Assembly: GCA_007570785.1 (NCBI GenBank)
Contig: ML662449.1
Coordinates: 12,215,564 to 12,279,563, forward strand
Reading direction: 5' to 3'
Source of the DNA: Antilocapra americana
Taxonomy: Eukaryota > Chordata > Mammalia > Artiodactyla > Antilocapridae
Length of the DNA: 64,000 nt
A program made the translations under genes and the position numbers. Below, piece after piece: positions 51,403 through 63,215 of this stretch (position 1 is its first letter; each line of letters starts with the position of its first letter). A model generated the notes under the pieces. That model saw only the letters and a program-made list of their open reading frames with translations, searched no databases and was not told the origin of the DNA.

Positions 51403-52884
51403 GAGGACTCTTGTTGACCTAAGCAGAGTATAAGCAGGACATAGGAGGCTCCTGCACCAATCGAAGCAAGATATCGTGGTGGCTCAGACACGGTAGAAAT
51501 GCTGAAGATATGAGAAGCTGTGGGCCCTTGATAAGTCCTAGCCGTTGTTATTCCATAGTTCAAATCGACTTCTAAGCCTCAGTTACCTCACTGCAAATTT
51601 AAGACATTGGGCTCATTCACCATTCCTCCTTAGCTCTTAAAAAGTTCTTCTGGTTCCTGAAAAGCTGTGTAAATACCATCTAAATGTAAATGGTTTGAGA
51701 GTAGGTGCTTTTGAATGAAAATAATCTTGGGTTGAATCTTTCAATAAGTAGTTTGTAGGGTGAAGAATAACACTTTGATTTATATTGTAAGTGGAGTTGA
51801 AGATACTTGGATTGCTTGATATGAGGTCTTACATTTCTTATGTTTTAGGAATGTAAAAAACAGGAAGATACTGAGCCTGCCCAGAACACTTTATTCTGGA
51901 AAATTGCTTTTATTCCCAAAATGCTTTGTTCCTTCTCAATCATTCTATAGAATAGTTTTGAACATGGAGAGCAGGCAGAAAGCCTTAATGAATTTTTTTT
52001 TGTTATAATTAAAGCTGATCAGAGTCAAACTATCCCTTACAGGAAAATTCATTAGCAAATAAATGAAATATAGAGCTTGAGTTTTTAAAGAGCTGTACAG
52101 AGAAAGACAGGCAAACTTTGCTCTGGGCTTTGATTATGGGCATTTGTGTCTAAAAAACATTAACCAAGACTGTGACACTTTTATGAGATTCAAGAATGAA
52201 CTGCATTACTAAAAAGGCTAAGGTAGGTGGGGGAGGCAGTCAAACATGATTAGCATCAAAAAAGAAGTATGCACAGCTCTTTGAAGACAGACTTTGCTAA
52301 ATGATCTTCCCAGATGGAAATAGTAGAAGGGAAGTGTCTTTCTTTCCTTCCTGTTTTAATTTTTTTTTTTTTTCAAATGCAGGCATGTAGAATTTCTAAT
52401 ACTGGGGAAAATATAGCATTGACGTCAGTTCAGCAACCATATTATGAGCAAGGCTAGGTGCTGTGATACCGCGCTTCAAGAAGAGATATTTGAAAATGCA
52501 TGGATGTTGTCCTGCCAGGAGCTCACACGTCCTTCTGGAAACCTACGTAGAATGCAGGGGATATGATAATAAAGGCCTCAGATCTACAGCCCTAGTAACA
52601 AGTTGGGGGAGTCTCATTGGGAGGATTACCGCAGCTTTCTGGAGGGGCTGCCATATCTCTGACCACATGTACAGCAGCCCCTTCCACAGTCCCCCCCAAA
52701 GCAAGTCTGCAGAGACTGCACTACAGCTCTATTCATGGTTCAGATTCTAAGCCAGCTGAACCCCTGTTCTCAGAGGCTGATTTTGTCTCCTCCGGTGGTC
52801 CAGGTAGATATGTGCCTTCTTTCTCTACATGTGTCTGATTTTGACTTTCAGACCACTTGTTTCCTATCTGTGTGTATGTATACA
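51403..52884. other. Intergenic, no recognised gene
   Basis: Contains T-rich runs (about 51989 and 52359). Frames at 52463-52750 and 52617-52838 are unsupported. Confidence 0.35.
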
Positions 52885-52902
52885 CAGCAGCAGCAGCAGC
52901 AG
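52885..52902 (+). repeat. (CAG)n trinucleotide run
   Basis: Six CAG units directly before the MER20-like element. No BovA body precedes it, so it is not obviously a SINE tail. Confidence 0.85.
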
Positions 52903-53085
52903 AGTTTCTCATCCTCAACCCTATTGACATTTTAGGCTGAGAAACTCTTTCCATGGCGGGTAGATGCCAGTAGTGCTACCTGCACCACCACCAAATGGTG
53001 ACGACCAGAAATTCCTCCAGCACTGGCAAATGTAAAATGTCCCTAAGTGGGATGGGCAAACTTGCCTCCAGTTGAGAACCAGTTA
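52903..53085 (+). mobile_element. MER20-like hAT element
   Basis: Begins agtttctcatcctcaaccct and attgacattttaggctga, continues gatgccagtagtgctacctg and gcaaatgtaaaatgtcccta, and ends cctccagttgagaaccagtt. The start and end are complementary in part. It lies 4 kb upstream of the LGALSL promoter. Confidence 0.75.
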
Positions 53086-53099
53086 TCTAAAAGGTGCTT

Positions 53100-54178
53100 T
53101 CAGTTCAGTTCAGTTCAGACTCTTTGCGACCCCATGAACCGTAGCACGCCAGGCCTCCCTGTCCATCATCCCGGAGTCCACCCAAACCCTTGTCCATTGA
53201 GTCGGTGATTCCATCCAACCATCTCATCCTCTGTCATCCCCTTCTGCCCTCAATCTTTCCCAGCATCAGGGTCTTTTCAAATGAGTCAGCTCTTCACATC
53301 AGGTGGCCAAAATAGTGGAGTTTCAGCTTCAGCATCAGTCCTTCCAATGAACACCCAGGACTGATCTCCTTTAGGGTGGACTGGTTGGATCTCCTTGCAG
53401 TCCAAGGGACTCTCAAGAGTCTTCTCCAACACCATGTTCAAAAGCATCAATTCTTTGGTGCTCAGCTTTCTTTATAGTCCAACTCTCACATCCATCCATG
53501 ACTACTGGAAAAACCATAGCTTTGACTAGATGGACCTTCGTTGACAAAGTAATATCTCTGCTTTTCAATATGCTGTCTAGATTGGTCATAAGTTTCCTTC
53601 CAAGGAGTAAGTGTCTTTTAATTTCATGGCTGCAATCACCATCTACAGTGATTTTGGAGCCCCTCAAAATAAAGTCAGCCTCTGTTTTCCCTGTTTCCCT
53701 ATCTATTTGCCATGAAGTGATGGGACCAAATGCCATGATCGTAGTTTTCTGAATGTTGAGCTTTAGCCAACTTTTTCAGTCTCTTCTTTCACTTTTATCA
53801 AGAGGCTCTTTAGTTCTTCTTCACTTTCTGCCACAAGGGTGGTGTCATCTGCATATCTGAGGTTATTGATATTTCTCCGGGCAATCTTGATTCCAGCTTG
53901 TGCTTCCTACAGCCCAGCATTTCTCATGATGTACTCTGCATATAAGTTAAATAAGCAGGGTGACAATATACAGCATTGACGTACTCCTATTCCTATTTGG
54001 AAACAGTCTGTTATTCCATGTCTAGTTCTAACTTGCTTCCTGACCTGCATACAGGTTTCTCAAGAGGCAGGTCAGGTGGTCTGGTATTCCCATCTCTTTA
54101 AGAATTTTCCACAGTTTGTGGTGATCCACACAGTCAAAGGCTTTGGCATAGTCAATAAAGCAGAAATAGATATTTTTC
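53100..54178 (-). mobile_element. BovB LINE, 5'-truncated, antisense
   Basis: Starts with ttcagttcagttcag (3' tail), lacks the usual 'tcactcagtcgtgtcc' phrase just after it, and runs through the 3' region and part of the reverse transcriptase to tttggcatagtcaataaagc and cagaaatagat near 54170. Frame 53413-53736 on the minus strand is the damaged C-terminal part. Confidence 0.93.
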
Positions 54179-54204
54179 CTTTAAGATTCCTTTTACTCAT
54201 ATAT

Positions 54205-54265
54205 GTGTGTGTATTAAGTTACTTCAGTCGTGTCTGACTGAAGTGGGTTGCCATTTCCTTCTCTA

Positions 54266-54266
<1 letters not shown>
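54205..54266 (-). mobile_element. Internally deleted BovA scrap
   Basis: ttacttcagtcgtgtctgac is joined directly to gaagtgggttgccatttcct; the middle of the BovA unit is missing. Confidence 0.7.

Positions 54267-54267
<1 letters not shown>

Positions 54268-54317
<50 letters not shown>
54268..54317. repeat. (TG)n microsatellite
   Basis: About 24 uninterrupted TG units between a BovA scrap and a Bov-tA. Probably length-polymorphic. Confidence 0.96.
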
Positions 54318-54318
<1 letters not shown>

Positions 54319-54519
54319 GGCTTCCTTGGTGGCTCAATGGTAAAGAATCTATCTGCAATGCGGGAGACCTGGGTTTGATCGCTGGGTTGAGAAGATCCCC
54401 TGGAGAAGGACATGGCAACCCACCCCAGTATTCTTGCCTGGAGAATCCCATGGACAGAGGAGCCTGGCGTGCTACAGTCTGCAGGGTCTCACAGTTGGAC
54501 ACAACTGAGACAACTAAGC
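54318..54519 (+). mobile_element. Bov-tA SINE between two microsatellites
   Basis: Forward copy: gggcttccttggtggctcaa, tgcaatgcgggagacctggg, ccccagtattcttgcctgga, acagttggacacaactgaga. The reading frames here are SINE plus microsatellite artefacts. Confidence 0.92.
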
Positions 54520-54520
54520 A

Positions 54521-54553
<33 letters not shown>

Positions 54554-54712
54554 GTATATATATATACAATATATACATATATACATATACATATATATAA
54601 TGTACATATACATATATATACATATATACATATGTATAATGTGTATATATACATACATATAATATACATATATACATATATATAATGTGTATATATATAT
54701 ATATATATAAAA
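54520..54712. repeat. (TA)n / TATATACA complex microsatellite
   Basis: About 190 bases of TA with interspersed TACA, TGTA and TATG variants, largely self-complementary. It may form cruciforms and is likely to be assembly- and length-unstable. Confidence 0.95.
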
Positions 54713-56937
54713 TGTATCCAATCTGATCTAGAGTAGAAACTTGTACATCAGAAACATTTGCCCTTTTATTTGACAAGTCATTGCTTCCTGATATTATGGG
54801 AGTACTTTGAATGGTTCCACAAAGAACCTCTACAATGAAGAAGAACCTGGAGGACCCCTATGAATGTAGCTGCCAGCTCAAAATGTCTGTAATATGGAGA
54901 AATTTGTGTGACTTTTGCATTGTATTCCACAGTATCACCTTGTTTATTTTTGATATAAACATGATGTGCTCCCCACACCCATAGATACAGCAAAACTGAG
55001 GCATTTAAATGTTTACCCATTCGTCTTGTGGCCGGATTCCCTGCCTGTCCCAGACCCCAAAGGGTGGTTGCAGCCCAGTTTGAGGAATAAGATAATGCAC
55101 CGCTTTACAGGCTGGTCAGGCTTTCAACGCTCCCTAATTGTTTTAGTCAGGCCAGTCTCTGCTCAGGATAAATAATCACTTAGGCAGAAAATATACAAAC
55201 TCAGCATTCTTTTGTCTACCTAGTTAGGTAGGAGGGCAAACATTTATCAGCTCTTTTTCTGTATTTCAATACATGATTAAAGTTCTTAATTATTCTAGAA
55301 ACTCTGGTCATGGTTATCAAATAATTATTTTGGACACACACACAAATTTGTGTTGTACCAGTGTAATTAGGGGACAACCATAAAATTTGGCAACCAGTGC
55401 CAGTTTCCAACATTTCATTATTTTCAGTTTATTTATGAGGAAACTAGAACCAGACTCCTGCTTGCATTTTAATTATTTAGCGCAGGAAGGATTGATTTCA
55501 GAAAACCTCCAGGCTGAAGAGGGTAATAATGAGCCCATTTCCCAGGAGGAATTCAGAGCTTCAAAGCTATGCACTGCTTCCCCCTCCAGGGATGGCTCTG
55601 TGGGCCCTTTATCATGTCTGAGACACCTTGGGAGTGCACAGGCCCCAAGTGGGCTCACTCCTGTGGAAGGTAACCGGAGTCTGTGCTGATGGGGAAGCGA
55701 AAAGCATTCCGCTGGGAAACAGAAAAGAACGCTACTTCCAGCCTGTGGATCTGGCAGCATGAATGAAAGGTATTTTAAGACACAGGCTTTGTGTGGGTAT
55801 TGAGAGCCAAGCCTGTGTTTGGGTGCCCCCCTCTCCAGCCTTCCCTCTAAGTAATTCCAAGAGTCAGATGTGTGCGCAGCCAGTCTTGTACCAATAAGGA
55901 ATGTGACCGGACTACGTGAGGCAGCCCCAGGCCTCATTTCACTCATCTCGTTATGCAGGAGGTTTCTGTTTTCCTCTGCTGGTTTATAGTCCTCCTTTTT
56001 ATTGCCTCTGTGATTTTATTTTCTTGTCATCAAGTGGCATAAAGGGTTTCTTGCTCTGGTAGTTTCATGGAAACTTGCTTGTCTTGGCTGCGTAGAAGCA
56101 GATGAAGGTTCAGATTTAGCAGTCTGCTGGAAATCCTGACTAATGGGCACAGGAAAACTCCAGAGGCAGGCTGCCAGGTGGTCATTTGATTTTTAGAGGA
56201 AACATGTTTGGGTGACACAGATTTCTAGACTTCTTAAAAGGTGAGCTGCACAGAGGAGGGATTAACATAGGCAGCTTCTGAACAAACCACCAGCCAGGAG
56301 AGACCTGGGAATTTAAACTTGGCATCCAAATTTGACTAACCAAAGAGATTCAGAGGAAACAGACTTCGTTTATTTGTTCAACAATCCTTTATTGAGCTGG
56401 GCTCTGTTTTAGTTGTAATTAGGATCATTTTTTACTTTCTTAAAAAAGCCCCAAACGACCATACATATACTCATACTTAAAATATTTGCCCTCCTTTTCC
56501 ATGAGTCTCTTTAGGGCATCTCTCCTTTCTCATACTGTAGGCCCCTCCCTACATACCACCTATTCCATCTGACAGTATCCAGAATGGGTCTAAGAGCTCC
56601 CTTGCCAACATGGCAGCGTAGCCCAGAAAATAAAAATAAAGTGTTTTGAATTCAGAGGCTGGTTTCATTCCACTTCCAATCAGATAATACATTTTCTATC
56701 TAAATTTAGTTTAGCTGGTAACATGTTGATTTTTAGGCCTGAAATTGTTCAAATGATTAATTTATCCCATAGAAAAAGATTAATTAAAGAGTTGAAGAAA
56801 ATGTTTTAAATTGTAGAAGTTCAAATTGGTAATCTACAGTGATTAAACTCATCACGTTTCATTCATTCACAACCTTGGTCACAGCTGGCTCAGTATTGGT
56901 CTTGAACATAAGAATTAATTGGAACTCGTAAATTTAG
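54713..56937. other. Intergenic, no recognised gene
   Basis: About 2.2 kb without ruminant SINEs. The minus frame 55473-55946 (157 codons) overlaps a plus frame and has no recognised domain. Confidence 0.4.
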
Positions 56938-57156
56938 GGGTCTTCCCAGGTGACTCAGGGGTAAAGGATCTGCCTACTAATGCTTGGAGATTCAGGAGAC
57001 ACATGTTCAATCCCTGTGTCAGGAAGATCCACTGGAGAAGGAAATGGCAACCCACTCCACTATTCTTGCCTGAAAAATCCCATGGAAAGGGGAGCCTGGC
57101 GGGCTGCAATCCATGGGGTCACAAAGAGTCAGACACAACTGAGCGACTAACACTTA
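56938..57156 (+). mobile_element. Bov-tA SINE
   Basis: Forward copy: ggtcttcccaggtgactcag, tccctgtgtcaggaagatcc, ggcaacccactccactattc, caaagagtcagacacaactg, gcgactaacac. A short imperfect TG run follows (57170-57200). Confidence 0.92.
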
Positions 57157-57200
57157 CTTGGTATATGAGATGTGTGTGTGAGTGTGTGTGTGTTTGTGTG

Positions 57201-58259
57201 TAAGGCCAGGTGGAGTGGGGAAGGAGAGAAAATTTCAGCCTTTCTTAAAAGCCAGTCCTCATTTTAATACCAGGAATAGATGGAAGTAACTTCAGGAGAG
57301 GAAGCAAACTAGCTGACTGGTTGTTTTTGAGTCCATTGATTTAAATGCCAGTAAAAACCCCATCAACAGAAGAGAACCTCATACTTCTTTTCTTTTCAGA
57401 TGACGAGGCAGAGATACACATATCAAATTTCTATCCTTTGATATTTTCTCTGCTAACAGATGTCCTCCTTGACACTGATTCGGAGTCTTCTTTCACAAAA
57501 CATTGTTCCTGGCCAGTAATGCCCGCTTTGCACATCAGGCTCATGGGCACTTTGCCCAGTAATCCCAGCTCCTCCCCACCAGGCTCCTCCACTTCATTGC
57601 TGTTCCCAGGCTCCACCCCTCCCTTCCCATTGGATCTGGGCTCTCCTCTTGGGCAGGCCCCTCCTCCACAGCCTGTCTTCAGTGAGTAGGCTCTTGCCTG
57701 GCCTGAAAGAGAAGATCAAAAACAGACAAGCACATTGCCTTTACAAAATGCCCTTCTCTGGAAGGCAGGAATTCTTGTCTTTCAGAAGGCTTCTCTTTTA
57801 GTTACTGTTGACAGACTGATGCTGTTGCCAGGACCGGGCAGAAGAAGTGTCATCTCATTTCATAAAGTGATACAGCTTGCAGTTATTCTAGAGAAGCTAT
57901 AACTAAGGGTTGCTTTAGATGGTTTATACAAACTATCCAATGGCAGGTGATGTTCTACAGTTAGGAATGAGCTCAGTGAGAGGAGAGGATGGGTGGACTT
58001 TCTGAGTATGGGCAGGATGTGTGTTTCCTCAGGTCTAGTGTTGGTTGTAATCTACAATGTGGTTTTATTCTCAGTGCCCTGATAGCAGCTCATAAAACAG
58101 TCACAGTTCACCCCCAAGCCCTTAAAAATTACTGCACAGTGCTAAAACAGAGCATCATCCCAAGAATCTGAGAGTAGCTACCTCTTTTGTAAACTGTAAT
58201 TCAGGTCTGTCTTCAATGCTGAGTTCATGTTATCAGTATGGTCTTTTAAAAACATAAAT
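57201..58259. other. Intergenic, no recognised gene
   Basis: Plus frame 57345-57689 (114 codons) has a shadow on the minus strand and no recognised domain; unsupported. Confidence 0.35.
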
Positions 58260-58740
58260 CATGTACCATTGACTCTCCTTAAAATCACATGGTGAATTCT
58301 CATGGTATTTAGGATGAAACCCTAATACCTTTCCATGGCTTTTAAGGCCCTTTGGGAGCTGGCCTTCTCTCTCCACCTTTACTTGGGGGCTGTATTCCTC
58401 CCCCTGCTCATTGCTTTTCCGCCCAAACTAGCCTTCCTGAAGTTTTCCCAACTGTCGAGCACACTCATTACTCAGGGTCTTTTCACTTGCTCTTGGGGGA
58501 GTGTGCTTCCCCAGGCATTTCTTTGGGTTTCTTATTCTTAAATTCTTCACTCAAATGTCACCTTCCCTGAGAGACAGTTACTAATATAGGCTCCAGTCAG
58601 GGCTCTTGCGCTTTATCTACCTTGTCCTTCCATCTTTAATTGTCTTATTATCTGGTGTGGCTTTTCCACATCAGAGGGTACGAGCCTTGAGAGCAAATTC
58701 TTGTCTTTCTTCTTCCTGAAGTAAAGTGAAACTGGGAGCA
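58260..58740 (+). mobile_element. L2 LINE 3' region
   Basis: Good order of L2 phrases: ttttaaggccctttgggagc, cagggtcttttcacttgctc, ttcactcaaatgtcaccttc, cctgagagacagttacta, then gggtacgagccttgagagca. It is among the better preserved old LINE fragments here. Confidence 0.8.
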
Positions 58741-58829
58741 AAGATTTATTGATTGAATGTATGAGTAAATGAATGAATTACTGAATAATGCACAGCTGCA
58801 GATCTGCAGATGAAATAAAACCTCAGAAC

Positions 58830-59140
58830 CAGACTTTGCTGGTGGTGCAGTGCATAATAATCCGCCTGCCAATGCACTAGACATCACTTCAATCCCTGAC
58901 CTGGGAAGACTCCACATGCCTTGGGCAGCTAAAGCCCTTGTACCACCTCTACTGGAGCCTGCGTGCTCTAGAGCTCATGAACCCCTGTGCCACAACACAC
59001 TGAAGCTTGTGCACCTAACCTAGAGCCTCTGCTCCTCAAGAGAAGCCACCGCAATGAGTAGCCCCCACTCACCACAACTAGAGAAAGCTCGCCACAGCAA
59101 CAAATATCCAGTGCAACCAAAAATAAATAAACAAATAATT
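58830..59140 (+). mobile_element. CHR-1-like SINE, long form
   Basis: Forward copy: gactttgctggtggtgcagt, aatccgcctgccaatgcact, gcctgcgtgctctagagctc, agaagccaccgcaatgagta, gagaaagctcgccacagcaa, then an A-rich tail (aaaataaataaacaaataat). Confidence 0.88.
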
Positions 59141-59653
59141 TAAAAACATAAACCTCGCACTTATAGGGACCCCTTCAGGGTCCCAAAGCCAGAGTCTACT
59201 CGTTTCCCTCTGTTGCACAACCTGAGAACAGTCCTCTTTGAACTGACATACAAAGACATGCCCTGAGCAAGCCTTCCCATCCCTGAGAAGTCTTGATTCT
59301 AGGTGTCATGGGTTACACATAAACTCAACCTAAACATGATGCAACCTAAACATTAGGTTGTTGAACCTAAGTAATAATTGTCAGAAAGTACACTTGTAAG
59401 CAATGAAAAGTTGAATTGGTGAGATCAAGGGCAGAAAGGATAATAGTGAAAAAAAAATCCCAAAGCACAAGAATAGCAATGTCAGTAGCTTTATTAGCAG
59501 TATTGTTGTTTCCTCATCCTGATGAGATAAGCTCTCAGGCTCTTTAAAGTAACCTGATATTGAACATTAATTATAACATCTTCTTTAAGAGGAATGAGCA
59601 ATGAAGGTGCTGCCTTTCCCTATTACTTACTTAATTTTATTTAATTAGTGCTT
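59141..59653. other. Intergenic, no recognised feature
   Basis: Around 59320-59370 the phrase 'aacctaaacat' recurs in near-tandem. No gene seen. Confidence 0.35.
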
Positions 59654-59664
59654 ACAGAATGTTC

Positions 59665-59878
59665 CCAGGTGGTGCTAATGGTAAAGAACCTGCCTGCCAA
59701 TGCAGGAGATGTAAGAGACGTGGATTCAGTCTCTAGGTGGGGAAGATCCCCTGGAGGAGGGCATGGCAACCCACTCCAGTATTCTCGCCTGGAGAATCCC
59801 ATGGACAGAGGAGCTTGGGGGGGCCGCAGTTCATAGTGTCGCACAGAGTTGGACATGACTTAAGTGACTTAGGACAGC
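59665..59878 (+). mobile_element. Bov-tA SINE
   Basis: Forward copy with the ccaggtggtgctaatggtaa head. The 11-base duplication acagaatgttc is exact at 59654-59664 and 59879-59889. Confidence 0.94.
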
Positions 59879-59889
59879 ACAGAATGTTC

Positions 59890-60319
59890 ACTATGCTCCA
59901 AGTATCTCTCTAAAAACTTGACAAATGCTGTCTCAGGTTGAGTTCTTTGGAAGCAATAGTGGAGACAGAGTTTGGTGTGTAAGATGCTCGTTAGGGATTA
60001 ACACGTTTGAAGAGGAAGCCAAGAAACCCGCGAGAATTCAAACTGTACTGCAGGCTCAGGAAGCCAGGGGAGGTGTGTTGCCAGGCGTGTGCTGCCTGTC
60101 AGAGTGTCCTGTGTGGGAATGGAATGGCCTGCCTTTTAGCCCCACCTCACTCAGTCACCAAATGTGGGCTCCCTGAGGAAGAGCACAGCCTTGGGCGAGG
60201 CAGCTGTGTGGATGAGGCACACTGGAGTTGCTGAGAGCTGGAACTTGTCTGCTTCCTATCCTCCCTGCTTCTGGGAAGCAAGTTCTCCCTTGAAATGCAC
60301 CTCTGGGTCTGCTCAAATA
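59890..60319. other. Intergenic, no recognised feature
   Basis: Overlapping frames on both strands (59925-60344) are unsupported. Confidence 0.35.
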
Positions 60320-60490
60320 TTAGCTTCTTTAACCCTTTCAACAACCCTAGGAGGTAGGCCCTTTCATTAGCCCCATTTTACAGATGACAAAACTGAGGCA
60401 TGGAGAAATTAGTTCATTTGCCAAACTAGATCGGGTAGAAGAGCTGAGATCTGACCTAAGCAGTATGGCTCCAGAATTAGCATTCTGGAC
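60320..60490 (-). mobile_element. MIR SINE, antisense
   Basis: Reads caacaaccctaggaggtagg, ccccattttacagatgacaa, aactgaggcatggagaaatt, then gagctgagatctgacctaag. Confidence 0.75.
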
Positions 60491-61210
60491 TATTCAGCTA
60501 TGCTGTTTTAGCTATCACTTCAAAGAAAGGGTTGACGATAGCCTAATAAAAATACAATGACAGTACTGGTTGTTATTTAATTCTTTTTAAGGTAGTGTGT
60601 ACATGTATGTGTGTTTGCCTGCTACCGTTGCATTTCCTAAAGGCAGTATACAAAGAATGATAATTTGGGGCTGCCTATTTCATTTGAATATTAAATCCTA
60701 CCTGTAAATGTCTAAGAAGCCAGACTAGATGCTGAGGGGTAATGACTGGATTTGAATTCCAGTACAAAGTAGCCTGTGCAGAAATTCTCATGTTGGCCTG
60801 GAAAAGGAAGGGTTCCTTTGGAGTTTAGGGCAAGAAAATTGAGTAGGAGGAAGAAAGGCTATAAAATGCAGGGCAAGGCAAACCAGTTCTGTGCTCTGGC
60901 AGCCACAGGAGTGAAGTGTTAGTTAGATATGGGCCTGAGGGAAAAGTAGATGGCACCTTGGGAAGAAGATAAAGAAGGAGAGGATTTAACAGGTGTGAGC
61001 AGGGTGAGTCCAGGCACTCTGCTGGGGGGTCTGAAGAAAGTCCAGCACTGTGAAGAACCAGGAGGTCAGGAGGGGAGGTCAAATGAGCTCAGACTGCTCC
61101 TTGAGGGGAAATGTGTGGACTTGGACAGAAGAGGAGAGGAAAGAGAGAAGAACCCAGTGGCAACAAAACATTTTTTTTCCATCACTGTTTTTAGAATTAT
61201 ACATACACAT
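60491..61210. other. Intergenic, no recognised gene
   Basis: Overlapping frames at 60825-61259 are unsupported. The stretch ends where the rearranged BovB begins. Confidence 0.35.
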
Positions 61211-63215
61211 ATTTAACTTATATGCAGAGTATCATCATGCAAAATGCTGGGCTGGATGACTCACAGACTGGAATCAAAATTGTCAGGAGAAGTATCAACA
61301 ACCTCAGATAAGCAGATGATACCACTCTAAGGGCAGAAAGCAAACAAGAACTTTAAAAAAAAAAAAAGCCTCTTGATGAGGGTGAAAGAAGAGAGTGAAA
61401 AAGCTCGTTCAACTTTCAAAAAACGAATATCACAGCATCTGGTCCCATCACTTCATGGCAAATAGATGGGAAAAAAGTGGAAACAGTGACAGGTTTTATT
61501 TTCTTGGGCTCCAAAATCACTGTGGATGGTGATTTCATGACTGAAACCATGAAAATAAAATGCTTGCTCCTTAGAAAAAAAGCTATGACAAACCTAGACA
61601 GTGTATTAAAAAAACAGAGACAAGCAGGGTGACAATATACTGCCTTGACGTACTCCTTTTCCTATTTGGAAACAGTCTGTTGTTCCATGTCCAGTTCTAA
61701 CTGTTGCTTCCTGATCTGCGTACAGGTTTCTCAAGAGGCAGGTCAGGTGGTCTGGTATGCCCATCTCTTTAAGAATTTTCCACAGTTTATTGTGATCCAC
61801 ACAGTCAAAGTCTTTGCATAGTCAATAAAGCAGAAATAGATGTTTTTCTGGAACTCTCTCTCTTTTTCGATGATCCATCGGATGTTGGCAATTTGTTCTC
61901 TGGTTTGTCTGCCTTTTCTAAAACCAGCTTGAACATCTGGAAGTTCACGGTTCATGTATTGCTGAAGCCTGGCTAGGAGCATTTTGAGCATTACTTTACT
62001 AGTGTGTGAGATGAGTGCAGTTGTGCGGTAGTTTGAGCATTCTTTGGCATTGCCTTTCTTTGGGATTGGAATGAAAACTGACCTTTTCCAGTGCTATGGC
62101 CATTGCTGAGTTTTCCAAATTTCCAAATTTGCTGGCATATTGAGTGCAGCACTTTCACAGCATCACCTTTTAGGATTTGAAATAGCTCAACTGGACTTCC
62201 ATCATCTCCATTAGCTTTGTTTGTAGTGATACTTCCTAAGGCCCACTTGCCTTCACATTCCAGGATGTCTGGCTCTAGGTGAGTGATCACACCATCGTGA
62301 TTATCTGGGTCATGAAGATCTTTTATATACAGTTCTTCTGTGTGCTCTTGCCACCTTGTCTTAATGTCTTCTGCTTCTGCTAGGTCCATACCATTTCTGT
62401 CCTTTATTGAGCTCATCTTTGCATGAAATAAATGTTCCCTTGGTATCTCTAACTTTCTTGAAGAGATTCCTAGTCTTTCCTATTCTACTGTTTTCCTCTA
62501 TTTCTTTGCATTGAGGAAGGCTTTCTTATCTCTGAGGGAGGCTTTCTTATCTCTCCTTGCTATTCTTTGGAACTCTGCATTCAAATAGGTATATCTTTCC
62601 TTTTCTCCTTTTTTTCTTTTCACAGCTATTTGTAAGACCTCCTCAGACAGCCATTTTGCTTTTTGCATTTCTTTTTCTTGGGGATGGTCTTGATTCCTGT
62701 CTCCTGTACAGTGTCACAAACCTCCATCCATAGTTCATCAGGCACTCTTCACCAGATCTAGTCCCTTAAATCTATTTCTCACTTCCACTGTATAGTCATA
62801 AAGGATTTTATTTTGATCATACCTGAATGGTCTAGTGGTTTTCTCCACTGTGTTCAATTTCAGTCTGAATTTGGCAATAAGGAGTTCATGATCTGAGCCA
62901 CAGTCGGCTCCCGGTCTTGTTTTTGTTGACTGTATAGAACTTCTCCATCTTTGGCTACAAAGAATATAATCAATCTGATTTTGGTGTCAACCATCTGGTG
63001 ATGTCCATGTGTAGAGGCTTCTCTTGTGTTGTTGGATGAGGGTGTTTGCTATGACCAGTGGGTTCTCTTGGCAAAACTCTTTTAGCCTTTGCCCTGTTTC
63101 ATTACCGACTCAATGGATGTGAATTTGAGCCAACTCAGAGACAGTGGAAGACAGAGGAACCTGGAGTGCTAGAGTTCATTGGATCTAAAAGAGTCAGACA
63201 TGACTTAGCGACTGA
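61211..63215. mobile_element. BovB LINE, rearranged in three segments
   Basis: Segment A, 61211-61621 (+), is the region just after the reverse transcriptase mid-part: atttaacttatatgcagagt to gtgtattaaaaaaacagaga. Segment B, 61622-63106 (-), is the region directly upstream in the element, from ccctgctt (at 61622) back to the end of the endonuclease (63106). Segment C, 63107-63215 (+), is the last ~110 bases of a Bov 3' end (gactcaatggatgtgaattt to gacttagcgactgaatgaca). A and B abut exactly at one element position (…ccctgctt | atttaac…), yet lie in opposite orientations. Frames 61743-61991 and 61991-62416 (-) are broken reverse transcriptase parts. A 16-base duplication with period 21 lies at 62518-62554. 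Confidence 0.85.

Noticed and set aside
54263..54721. Frames of 95-152 codons rich in Tyr-Ile and His-Thr
   Set aside because: These are translations of TA and TG microsatellites plus a SINE.
55473..55946. 157-codon minus-strand frame
   Set aside because: Overlaps a plus frame, has no known domain or exon borders, and lies in plain intergenic DNA.
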